A stretch of 10,782 nt of DNA from Allomyces macrogynus ATCC 38327 (GCA_000151295.1 GG745334.1:1584311-1595092); one strand, 5' to 3'. Counted from the stretch's first letter, positions 1 through 7,290 are shown. The notes: generated by a model from the letters alone, not told the origin. Numbers and translations are program-made.

Positions 1-248
1 AGATCATGTTGGCACAAATCGCGTGTTCGCTTGCAGTCTCGTGTCTCTCTCCAGCTTTCGCCACCTCGAGCTGCAGATCTTGCCGCAACCGCCCTGCCGT
101 GCACCTCCTCTCTCTCGACTCCTCGTCGATCCTTTCATTCAACCATTGCCGCATTCCTCACGCATCGCGTCCACCGTTCGTCCTCCTCAACGCCCGTCGT
201 TCCCCGTCACTACACACTCAACGCACCCACCCCGCGATTCCCGACACC
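1..248 (+). promoter_or_regulatory. Pyrimidine-rich leader/promoter of the 249-1053 gene
   Basis: The stretch is rich in C and T, as is common in the 5' leaders of GC-rich basidiomycete genes. I see no TATA box. An ATG at 6-8 is in frame with the chosen start at 249 with no stop between, so an 81-residue N-terminal extension cannot be excluded. The extension would begin with a hydrophobic, signal-like stretch but is otherwise Ser/Arg/Cys-rich and low in coding character. The ATG at 249 has the better context, CACC before ATG. Confidence 0.4.
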
Positions 249-1053
249 ATGCTCTCGTCACCAACCAAGCCCAAGCCCGTCTCTGCCCTCGCCGCGCGCC
301 CGTCCTCGCCTTTGCGCTCGCCACGTGCGACCGTCGTCGTGTCGCCGCCCAAGTCGGTCGCCGACTGGGCCCTGCCCACGACCACATCCGACCTGCCGCT
401 GCGCCCTGTTGCCGTCCCGAACGTCGACGCCGACACTGCAGGCCACGACGACGACGACGACGAGCCGACCGGGTACGCCGACGAGGTCGCCGAGATGCAG
501 GGCATTCTGGTGCGTCCGTCCCCCTGGACGCGATCCGTGCCTGTTCTCACCCTCCTCCTCTCCCATCCAGGCCGCGATGGCCGCCGAATTCGACGCCGCC
601 GAATCTACCGACATCGCCGCACTGCCCACGACTGTCCGCGACAACTCGGGCACCGCCGCGTCTGACGTGATCATCCCGTTTGTGCACCGGTCGGCCCCCG
701 CGGGCCCGTGGTCGACACACCTGTCCACTGCACCGGCCGACTTGGAGCACACGTTCTGGCACGAGGTGGATCGCGCCGACTGGATTATTTCGTTGGCGTT
801 GCGCGCGGCGTTCCCACACGCGTACGCCGGTGCGGAGGGCGAGAACGAGGAGGACGAAGAGGGTGCCGACGACGAGGCCGATTCGGACGAGGATGCCAAG
901 AAGAAGAAGGACGACGAGGAGAAGACAGTGCCGGTTGGGCTGAGCGGTGGGTTCCCGCTGCTTGATGTGCCGGACGCGGCGCTCGATGCGCTCGAGCGGG
1001 TCTTGGGTGAGGGTGCGACGGCGCAGGTCGCGACGGAGCCGGTGCCGACGTGA
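249..1053 (+). CDS. Hypothetical acidic protein, two exons (249-509, 571-1053)
   Basis: The joined exons encode 247 residues. Splicing at 509/571 keeps phase 0, and the reading frame changes across the intron, which is why each exon appears in a different raw frame. I do not recognise the family. Residues 1-35 are basic and Ser/Pro-rich with three S-P-x-K/R motifs (SPTK, SPLR, SPPK). Residues 67-72 are an Asp/Glu run from a short GAC repeat. Residues 118-175 form the most ordered part, with an FWHEVDRADWIISLAL segment that is probably helical. Residues 176-205 are a Glu/Asp tract with a KKKK patch. The C-terminus, around residues 215-233, looks helical (FPLLDVPDAALDALERVL). No signal peptide or membrane segment is visible from the 249 start. 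It is convergent with the TMEM128-like gene. Codon use is strongly GC3-rich, unlike the DNA after 2363. Function unknown; gene call fairly firm, exact start less so. Confidence 0.75.
510..570 (+). other. Spliceosomal intron, 61 nt
   Basis: The intron starts GTGCGT and ends CATCCAG. A CTCAC branch-point-like element lies at 546-550, about 20 nt before the acceptor, with a pyrimidine-rich stretch following. Removing it joins two open frames in phase 0. The length is typical of basidiomycete introns. This is inferred from sequence signals, not transcript evidence. Confidence 0.75.
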
Positions 1054-1183
1054 AGATGGAGAGGACTGGGGGTGGAGTGGACTTCGCACGCTGACGAATT
1101 CGATTCTTCTTTCTCGGCGGAACAATTCCAACGGCAGGGTGCAATCACTATTTACACGAGTCGGCACCTTTGCACCTCGCCGC
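1054..1183. other. Convergent 3' intergenic region
   Basis: These 130 bases separate the stop of the plus-strand gene from the stop of the minus-strand TMEM128-like gene and must hold both 3' UTRs and poly(A) sites. I see no clear AATAAA and no RNA gene. Confidence 0.5.
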
Positions 1184-1805
1184 TCAAAAGATCGACACGA
1201 CGACAATGAACCCCATGAAGAGCACAAAGAGCATCGGGAGCGCAAGCAGCCCGAAAATGGGCCACATGGCCACGGCCGAGCAGAAGAACCCGGACAGGCC
1301 ACACGCGGTCGCAAACGGGATCGCGTTCGGTGCCGTGCGCTGCCATTGCGCGTAGTCGACGGCCGTCTTGTGGACGCGCGGCACGTAGATCGACAGGTAT
1401 AGGAACGTCGCGGTCGCGAGGCCGAACGAGACGAGCGCGAGAATGCTGGCCGTGCTAGATATGGTACGGGAGGGACAGGACCGGAGGAATCGTGTCAGTC
1501 CGAGCCCAAAGAATGCGATAGATTTGGATGGATCGCCAAGACGGCATTGATCCGTGAAATGAGCGTCGGGTACGGCACTGGTTGAGCTCCGGATGGTCGT
1601 ATATCGCAATCAAGTCCGTGTAGATTATAATCGCAGCGGCGGCAACAACCCACAGCAATGCCACGGCACGGTCCGCGAGTCGGTCGATCAGGGGTTTCCG
1701 CGGTTTCTTGGCCGTGTAGGTTGGTGTCGCGCCAGCCGGGTTCGTGGCGAGCTGAGTATACTGACCGGTGCCGGCGGCGCGGTTGCGGGTAGTGCTGCTG
1801 GACAT
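1184..1805 (-). CDS. TMEM128-family four-helix membrane protein, two exons (1805-1579, 1454-1184)
   Basis: The joined exons encode 165 residues, about the size of animal TMEM128. Residues 1-42 are a polar N-terminus ending in a basic KKPRKP patch. Four hydrophobic helices follow at roughly 46-66, 79-100, 120-140 and 143-164. The best match to the family is the second half: IPFATACGLSGFFCSAVAMWPIFG followed by LFVLFMGFIVV corresponds to the conserved Ile-Pro-x-x-x-Ala, Ala-x-Trp-Pro and Phe-Met-Gly positions. The YTDLIAIYDHPELN loop after helix 1 matches the family's Y-x-D segment. The role of the family is poorly defined; the proteins are thought to sit in internal membranes. The start at 1805 is the first ATG of the open frame. 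The frame runs a little further up to a TTG, which I do not use. The assignment is from remembered family pattern, not a search. Confidence 0.85.
1455..1578 (-). other. Spliceosomal intron, 124 nt
   Basis: On the minus strand the donor is GTGCCG at 1578 and the acceptor is TATCTAG ending at 1455. A CTGAC branch-point element is at 1498-1494, about 40 nt before the acceptor. Joining at these sites restores one frame, giving LN-H-TASILAL, and matches the spacing between helix 1 and helix 2 expected for the family. A nearby GTACCC donor at 1573 would break the frame. Confidence 0.75.
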
Positions 1806-1991
1806 GATGCGGTGTGGGTTCAAGGAAGGCGGCTGGCGTTGAAGCAGGATTGAATCAGTCCGAGCAAAGGAGTATCAATGACGTGGCGGTCCGGTTGTGG
1901 GACGAATGACGCACTGACAGATATTAGAGACCTGAAGCAAAGTCCTGAGAGGAGGTTTTTGTGTAGCCAGTTAGAAACCACGTTATGGCCC

Positions 1992-2017
1992 ATCTCTGCG
2001 AGACGTCTCGCGGAGAT
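1992..2017. repeat. 26-bp near-perfect palindrome centred on GACGTC
   Basis: Two 13-base arms (1992-2004 and 2005-2017) pair at 12 of 13 positions with no spacer. The inner 14 bases, GCGAGACGTCTCGC, are a perfect palindrome. The centre GACGTC is the core of CREB/ATF-type bZIP sites. A T-rich stretch follows. It could be a dimer binding site for the minus-strand gene. DNA-level cruciform or chance are alternatives. Confidence 0.6.
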
Positions 2018-2339
2018 TTTTTCTCGGGAACGCCAACACAGAACCTGAACTATACCACACTGGCCTGTCTGCATGCTTTGCTGAGCCATGCATGCACGAT
2101 GGAAGTGCAGCCAGGCCACTGGCAGTGAGTGATGGCGAGGATAGTGTGGATGGATTGCAGCTGGAACGGTTTGCATCATGGTCACTCTCCTTGTGTGAAA
2201 TATGTGGGGGCTCCCATGAATTTTCACGTTTCTTTGTGGAAAATTGAATCCAAGCAGGGGATGTCTAAACCTCGGGAAAAATCTTGTCTTGGGACTTTGC
2301 TAAAGGTCTCTAAAATGGTGTGAAGAGAGGAGGATTCGA

Positions 2340-2359
2340 TGTGAGCAAGTCTGCTCACA
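2340..2359. repeat. Short hairpin, 8-bp stem and 4-base loop
   Basis: TGTGAGCA at 2340-2347 pairs perfectly with TGCTCACA at 2352-2359 around an AGTC loop. It lies right at the border between CpG-containing and CpG-poor DNA. Function unknown. Confidence 0.4.
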
Positions 2360-2363
2360 CACG

Positions 2364-2791
2364 ATGATCAGTGACTCAGAGAAGTCATTGTCTTGGCACC
2401 AAGTTCAAAACCTGGTGTTATCATTTCAATCCTCAAACACAGGTTTGGTCCAAACAGCCCTGATGGTTGCCAAAAGGGCAACTCCACCAAGTCACCAGCT
2501 CTGGCTGTCTGAATGGCACTTGGCGAGATGGTGGACGCCATAAGTGCAGGTGGTGGGTGATGCTGCAATGAGTGGCATGGCAAGCCAGGACAAGGGCAGC
2601 CAAACAAGAGAGGACAAGCAGAGAAAATGGGTGCTGTGCAGGTGGAGCACATGTGCAGGTGGAGAAAGACTCAGTAGTTATGGGTGGACAAGAGGTGGGG
2701 GAGGGACAAGTGGACTGGTGTGGTTGGTTGACCAAGGCAAAGGCTGTGTGAGGGTGGAGGAGGATGAGGACAGGACTGGGCTGCCAAAATC
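2364..2791. other. CpG-poor stretch beyond the integrase core, unassigned
   Basis: This lies downstream (in element sense) of the last recognisable integrase residues. It should hold the integrase C-terminal region, any polypurine tract and the 3' LTR. I cannot recognise any of them. Open minus-strand frames exist (2368-2652, 2433-2735, and the tail of 2678-2902), but they are Pro/Ser/His-rich and have no integrase C-terminal or chromodomain pattern. Small hairpins occur at 2397-2417 (9-bp stem, one G-T pair) and 2466-2482. Confidence 0.4.
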
Positions 2792-3345
2792 CAGGTATAC
2801 CTGCCAGTAGTCCTCCACCACCTGGTTCTGGCGCTCAGTCTGGCTGTCAGTTTGTGGGTGGTGGCTTGTCAATGCACAGTGCTTGATATTGAGTGCATCC
2901 ATGCCATGATCTCAGACCACATGTGCAACATGAACTGTGAGCTGTGGTCCATGACAAGCTCATTAGGCAGGCTGTGGTGCTTGACAATGTTGGAGATCAT
3001 GGCCTTGGCCATTTCGTGCAAGGTGGGGGACAATGGAAGCAGGATCAGGTGCACATACTTGGTGAGCTGGCACACAATGATGAGGAGGCATTTGAACCCA
3101 TCACTGAGCAGTAGGTCCATGATGAAGTTGGCGGAGATTGCCTTGAATGGTCATGATGGGGTTGGCAGTGGTTGTAGTTCACCAACCAGTGCATGCCATG
3201 GCGCCTTGATCTGTTGGCAGAGTAGGCACGTGCCAATCCACTTTTTTGCATTGGTCTCCATGCCTGGCCACCACCAGTGTGCATGAAGGCGCATGAGCGT
3301 GCATTTACATCCAGGATGGCCCACCAGTGGCGCATCATGCATGAC
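2792..3345 (-). pseudogene. Integrase: H2C2 zinc domain and DDE core, broken
   Basis: The zinc domain reads HDAPLVGHPG at 3339 onward and CLLCQ at 3228-3214, giving H-X6-H-X29-C-X2-C with all four ligands kept. After TGA 3151-3153 the core reads FIMDLLLSDGF (first Asp), CQLTKYVHLI, then LPNELVMDHSSQF (second Asp, about 2949-2947) and HHPQTDSQTERQNQVVEDY (Glu at 2836-2834). The D, D and E are all present, but an indel near 2905 puts the Glu in another frame. No GPY/F motif or chromodomain follows. Confidence 0.92.
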
Positions 3346-3675
3346 TTGTAGCGCTTGCATGCACAACTCTAGTGTCAGGATCATAACCAAGGTGCCACAG
3401 TAGACAAGCCCATCCAGGGCGTGCACACTGGGTGGCGGTTTTGTCAGATATGCATGTCCCACTGTCACAGCCTGCACCTCATTGAGCAGCAAGATCACCA
3501 GGTTCTTGATGGATGTGGCAGTCATCTGCAACATTGTGTCCTGTGCTGAGCCAGATGCGTCTGTTGACATGGCACAGATTGAGATCAGGTTGCTGGCATC
3601 CAGGTTGACAATGCCCACCTGCAGGATGTGACAGCCTTGTTCCAGGCCCAGCAGGTTCTTGTAGTAAGGCCATCA

Positions 3676-4236
3676 CAAGAGTGTGTCCACACAGCTGTTG
3701 TCCACGCCCCACACATGCGTCAGCTTGAAATCATAGTCAGCAAAAAAGAGCGACCAGTGCACAAGCCAGTCAGACGTGGCGTGCAATTCAGTGAGCAACT
3801 CCAAGTTCTTGTGGTCAGTCAGCATGAGCATTGTGTGCTTGGCGCCCTTGAGGTGGTGGCGCCAGACTGAGAGGGCGTCCTTTACAGCAAGCAGTTCCTT
3901 TTCAAGTACCTGGTAATTTTTTTCAGCAGGTTGGAGCAAGTGCAACCAGAACACAATCAGCCAGTGGCAGCCCTTGCCATTGAGTTGTAAGAGTACCATG
4001 CCAAGTGCAATGTCTGATGCGTCTGTCTTGATGAGGAATTGCTCCTCTGGGTCAGCGTGCAGGAGGCACACATCTGACATGACTGTGGCCTTGAGTGAAT
4101 CAAATGCAGCCTGCTTGGCTGGGCCCCAGTGCCACCTTGTGTCCTTCTTGACCAGGTTGTGCAGTGGGCGTGCCAAGTCAGCAAACCCCTTGATGAAGCT
4201 GTGGTAGTAGTTGATGAATCCCATGTACTTCTGCAT
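3676..4236 (-). pseudogene. Connection and RNase H domain, catalytic residues kept
   Basis: The open frame starts with QKYMGFINYYHSFIKGFADLARPL, the RT connection typical of Ty3 elements. It continues through KTDASDIALGMVLLQ (first Asp at 4023-4021), YQVLEKELLAV (Glu), LTDHKNLELL (Asp) and DNSCVDTLL (last Asp). All four carboxylates of the active site are therefore present, in contrast to protease and RT. The domain ends at TGA 3673-3675, where Ty3 elements normally continue with Ser-Arg-Arg. It continues in the same frame into the integrase spacer after that stop. Confidence 0.9.
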
Positions 4237-4247
4237 GCTGTGTGGGA

Positions 4248-5015
4248 TGGCCAGTCCTGTACAGCCATGACCTTGGCCAGGTCCATTTGCACACCAGTGG
4301 TGCTCAGCTTGTGCCCAAGCCAGGTTACTTCAGCTGCATTAAAGATGCACTTGGAGATTTTGCAGACCAAGCTGTTGTTGTGGAGGCACATGAGCACTTC
4401 ATGCACAAGTTGGTCATGTTCCTCACATGACTGTGCATGTACCAAAATATTGTTGAGGTAGACCAGCACGCCCTGGCCAATCAGGTCCACAAGGACGCCT
4501 TGGATGAACCACTGGAAGGTGGCCAGGGCGTTACATAGGCCAAAAGGCATGATGAGGTATTCAAAGAGCCTGTGCAGCATGCAGAACACTGTCTTGTGCT
4601 TGTCACCCTCATGGATCTGCAGGAGGTGGTAGGCTGACTTCAAGTCAAGCACCAAGTAGATTGTCAAGCCCTTGGTCTGGTCAATCAGGTCTGGGATGAG
4701 TGGCAGCACATAGCAGTCCTTGATGGTCATGTCATTGAGCTTGCAGTAATTGATACAGAGCCAGTAGGACCCATCCTTTCTCTGCACAAACAAGATTGGC
4801 GCGCCCATGGGTGACCAGGATGGGTGGATGAAACCACACACAACGTTTTTGTTGAGGTACTTGCACAGCTCTTCCTGGTCCTTGTGTGAGAGCAACCACA
4901 GTGGTAGGAACAGTAGCATGGACCCAGGCTTGAGGTCAATTCGGCAGTCCAGGCCCTCACAGTGTCTGGGCAGCTGATCAGCATTCTTCTCATTGAACAC
5001 ATTGGCGAAATCAGC
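4248..5015 (-). pseudogene. Reverse transcriptase domain, YLDD changed to YLNN
   Basis: Conserved RT blocks appear in order: SPMGAPILFVQRKDGSYWLCINYCKLN, LVLDLKSAYHLLQIHEGDKHKTVF, FEYLIMPFGLCNALATFQWF, VLVYLNNILVH and SLVCKISKCIFN. The first catalytic Asp (LDL) is kept. The YLDD box reads YLNN, with AAC AAT at 4454-4449 following CTC; both changes are G to A at CpG positions. FQRF has become FQWF and the usual Arg positions read Cys or Trp. The domain is one open frame of full length but catalytically dead. Confidence 0.95.
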
Positions 5016-5258
5016 CAGGCACTTGGGCAGCATGCCAACAACTCCACCCTTGGACAGGAGCAGTTCAGACTTGTTGTCATCATCAAGCACATCTGACAGC
5101 CACATGTCAAGCAACTGGCATTGTGACTGGTTGGTGGAGAGGGTAGTCAACATGACCAAGCACTTGTTGCCACCACATGAGCCGTTGAAGCACCCCTCAG
5201 ATGAGAATGCGATTGTGTCTGATGCTGGGTCAAGGATCACAAATGACCTGTGGATCCA

Positions 5259-5606
5259 CTTGTTGCCAAGTACCAGTGGCCACTTGCACTGGTCAAGCAC
5301 CATGAGTGACATCCAATGGCATGACGCACATGGTACCACTGTTCCTGGGGCCTCTGGATTGTGAACAGCAAGCATATCGCGGAACATGGATAACAGGCCC
5401 TTGAAGTCGGCCTTGCCAGGTTTGTGCAGCATGTTAGGCACTGTGACCACACAGTCAACAATGTGTGTGACCATGTCAATTACATTCCCTTCAATGTCCG
5501 TGAGTGTGATGGGCGAGTCGAGCATGTGCAGCAGTAGGTCAAGGTTCTCAGCATACTCACATTGGATGAAATTGCAAGCACTGCCTGAGTTGACCATGGC
5601 CATGAG
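5259..5606 (-). pseudogene. Aspartic protease domain, catalytic Asp lost
   Basis: The active-site segment reads AMVNSGSACNFI where retropepsins have (V/I)D(S/T)G. The Asn codon AAC (5591-5589) follows GTC, so the original GTC GAC would have a CpG at exactly the changed base. Further on, PLVLGNKWI (about 5276-5259) matches the conserved hydrophobic-Leu-Gly segment near the C-terminus of retropepsins. With Asn in place of Asp the enzyme should be inactive. The domain is otherwise uninterrupted, and it is preceded by a Ser/Pro-rich linker. Confidence 0.8.
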
Positions 5607-5884
5607 TGGGGTTGGGTGCAAAAATGGGTTGGTGGGGTCAGGTGGGGGCATGACGAGTGTGGGGATCACAAGCTTGTCTTCCTTGGTCATAGAGCCAAGC
5701 ACAAGCATCAGTCAGTTGGTTTGGTGGGGTTGGGTGGGGGATGGTGATGGGATTGAATGTGGCCCAGGACCAGCGGTAGAGGTGGAGCAAACAGGAACAA
5801 GGTTCATTTTTTTGACATCAGCTACTACTGGCCTCTGGGTGGGACCCTTGCGTCACAGTGGTCAGCGCCACAGTGGCAGGGGGG

Positions 5885-5924
5885 CGCACTTTGGGCTGTG
5901 AGCGTCACCCCACATCAGTTTCCC
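5885..5924 (-). promoter_or_regulatory. Candidate -1 frameshift signal at the gag/pol junction
   Basis: On the minus strand the heptamer GGGAAAC occupies 5924-5918 and is phased as G GGA AAC in the gag frame, immediately before the gag TGA at 5917-5915. Six bases later a hairpin begins: GGGGTGA at 5911-5905, loop CGC at 5904-5902, then TCAC, a two-base AG bulge and CCC ending at 5893. The loop CGC can pair with GCG at 5887-5885, giving a possible small pseudoknot. The pol frame is indeed -1 relative to gag. Two TGA codons at 5864-5862 and 5855-5853 now block the shifted frame; both fit decayed CGA. Confidence 0.55.
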
Positions 5925-7290
5925 GCCCAGTTCATGCTGTGGCCACTGCCCAGTAATGTCAGGCAATCGTGCAGGTGCACATTGCCATGTGCACCACAGC
6001 CAAGGCACAATCCATGGTCATGCCAGTAGTCATAGTACTCCTGGTAGACAAGGCCCATGTTGCCACAGACCACTTTGGCCTTGTTGGCTACATCCACATC
6101 TTTCACAGGTGGTCACTGCACACTTGGGTGCCATTGGTTGACTGCACCTGTGACCACATTGGTTGCTGCAACCCTGACTCCATGTGATGAGGGCGCATTG
6201 GCAAGGCACATGGCATCCACCTGCATTGGGTCTGGGTCCTTGTACTCCAACAGTGTACAGTTGTGCCAACATGGGTTGTGGTCGAGCACACTGCACTCAA
6301 AGTCATGAACAAAGTCCAAAAGCATTATGTCACTGCAGTTGAACGCCTTGGTCACATCAACCATCATGATCATAAAGATTGGGACATCAATGCAACTGAT
6401 TGCAGCCTTGAACAGGTATATGACCTCATTGGCCATGAGCTTGGCAAACAAGACATAGTGCTGGAACTTGGTTGTACTGGCCCTGAAAATCACGCCACCC
6501 ATGTCAGTCAGTGGTCGAGTGTTCTGCAACTCTTGGTGCGCCATGGATCGTGCATGCACCAGGATAATTTCCTCAAGCATATGGCACAACCAGTACCAAT
6601 CAAACAGTTCCTTGCAACAGTCAGGCTCACTTGCAAGCTCCATGAGCAATGCACTGAGTTGCCCATCTACCTGCTGCAAGATGGCATAGGTGACCTTGGT
6701 GGGGTCCATTGCATAGATGGCCAGTTACACCATCTCAACAATTAGGTTCATGTGCAACACAAATTTGGCAATTGCAAGTGGCTTCAACTTGTTGAGGTGG
6801 CATTTCTTGATCTCAGCTTGGCAGTTCATGAGCATTTTCACGCCTGACTTGGCAAGTCCACCCATAGCCACTGGTAGCACCAGGTTCAGGGACACCCCAG
6901 TTCCTGCACCTTTTGCAGCCAGTCCATGAGCTTGTGTACCTTGTTGGTCAGTTGCACAACTTGAGTGAGTGCCATGTTCTTGTCAATGACTATCACCGAG
7001 GACCATTCTTGCATGTAATTGACTGTCGTGTTTGCTGTCTTGAGCATCTTGGCCACCTTGTCACACTGGCATTGCATTCTGGTGGTGCATTCATGCCAGT
7101 ACATGACAAGCAGCATCTGCTTGAGCAAGAACTGCTTGAGTTGGTCCAGTTGTTGTTCCATGTCGCCTTTGAGTGCCAGATAATGCGACACAACCTTGTG
7201 CGCCACAATGTTGTTGTCAGTTAGCAGTTGCAGCTGCATGTCATAGGCATTGCCAGCTGTGCTCAGTGCAGGAATGGAATGGACAGTCAT
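5915..7290 (-). pseudogene. gag: gag pseudogene (capsid/nucleocapsid)
   Basis: The start at 7290 is an ATG with an in-frame TGA shortly upstream. The first 134 codons (7290-6886) are helical and Gln/Leu-rich, probably coiled coil. The frame then shifts by an indel near 6900 and continues from about 6880 to 5915. That second part is interrupted by TAA at 6725-6727 and TGA at 6113-6115. The TGA fits a decayed Arg CGA codon. The capsid-like middle contains WYWLCHMLEEI and KFQHYVLFAKLM segments. Near the end is a nucleocapsid knuckle-like segment. The frame closes at TGA 5915-5917, right after a possible slippery heptamer. If repaired it would be about 455 residues, a normal gag size. The identity rests on position upstream of protease and on the knuckle-like segment, since gag sequence is poorly conserved. 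Confidence 0.8.
5963..6007 (-). other. Degenerate nucleocapsid zinc-knuckle-like segment
   Basis: The encoded CLGCGAHGNVHLHDC resembles the CX2CX4HX4C knuckle of retroelement gag. The position expected for His holds Asn, and the last Cys is one residue further out than usual. The several His codons (CAT, CAC) are what decayed Arg CGT/CGC codons would give. It probably no longer binds zinc in the normal way. Confidence 0.55.

Larger units (their letters stand above)
1806..2363 (-). promoter_or_regulatory. Upstream region of the TMEM128-like gene
   Basis: No supportable gene. The region still has a fair number of CpG (roughly two dozen by hand count), so it belongs with the gene side of the composition boundary. 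TGACG-type half-sites occur at 1879-1886 (TGACGTGG) and 1907-1913 (TGACGCA), about 75 and 100 bases upstream of the start. A palindrome centred on GACGTC lies about 200 bases upstream. An open minus-strand frame across 1820-2227 lacks any family signal and I take it as chance. Confidence 0.45.
2792..5924 (-). pseudogene. pol: pol pseudogene (protease, RT, RNase H, integrase)
   Basis: Pol is read from the -1 frame at 5924 down to about 2792. Lesions in order are TGA at 5862-5864, TGA at 5853-5855, TGA at 5712-5714, an indel near 4240 (between the RT thumb/connection DWP and QKYMGFINYYHSFIKGF), TGA at 3673-3675 after RNase H, TGA at 3151-3153 before the integrase core, and an indel near 2905 inside the core. 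The long unbroken piece 5708-4240 spans protease and RT. The polyprotein would have exceeded 1000 residues. Many Arg codons have become His, Cys, Trp or stop, as expected for loss of CpG. Recognisable sequence stops about ten residues after the catalytic Glu of integrase. Confidence 0.93.
2792..7290 (-). mobile_element. Decayed Ty3/gypsy (Metaviridae) retroelement, internal region
   Basis: Read on the minus strand the order is gag, protease, reverse transcriptase, RNase H, integrase. Integrase after RNase H separates Ty3/gypsy from Ty1/copia. The element is inactive: gag and pol carry in-frame stops and indels, and catalytic Asp residues of protease and RT are lost. Nearly every point lesion I could examine fits CpG changing to TpG or CpA. 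The region has far fewer CpG than expected: a hand count of about 14 in 4801-5700. No LTR pair, primer binding site, polypurine tract or target-site duplication was found, so outer ends are unknown; the limits given are those of recognisable coding sequence. Confidence 0.95.

Noticed and set aside
258..1314. Long minus-strand open frames (296 and 255 codons) opposite the first gene
   Set aside because: GC-rich codon bias leaves the opposite strand open. The translations are Ser/Arg/Pro-rich and lack any pattern, whereas the plus-strand exons have splice signals and a coherent protein.
1820..2227. 135-codon minus-strand open frame upstream of the TMEM128-like gene
   Set aside because: No family pattern; it overlaps the likely promoter and the palindrome.
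2397..2417. tRNA-like T-arm (GGTTTTGAACT-like text on the minus strand)
   Set aside because: It does not match the B-box consensus and no acceptor, D or anticodon arms can be formed around it; it is kept only as a small hairpin.
2852..3286. 144-codon plus-strand frame
   Set aside because: Antisense shadow of the integrase, whose HHCC and DDE residues are readable on the minus strand.
5386..5901. 171-codon plus-strand frame
   Set aside because: Antisense of the protease region and linker; Gly/Ser-rich with no pattern.
6263..6745. 160-codon plus-strand frame
   Set aside because: Antisense shadow of gag.
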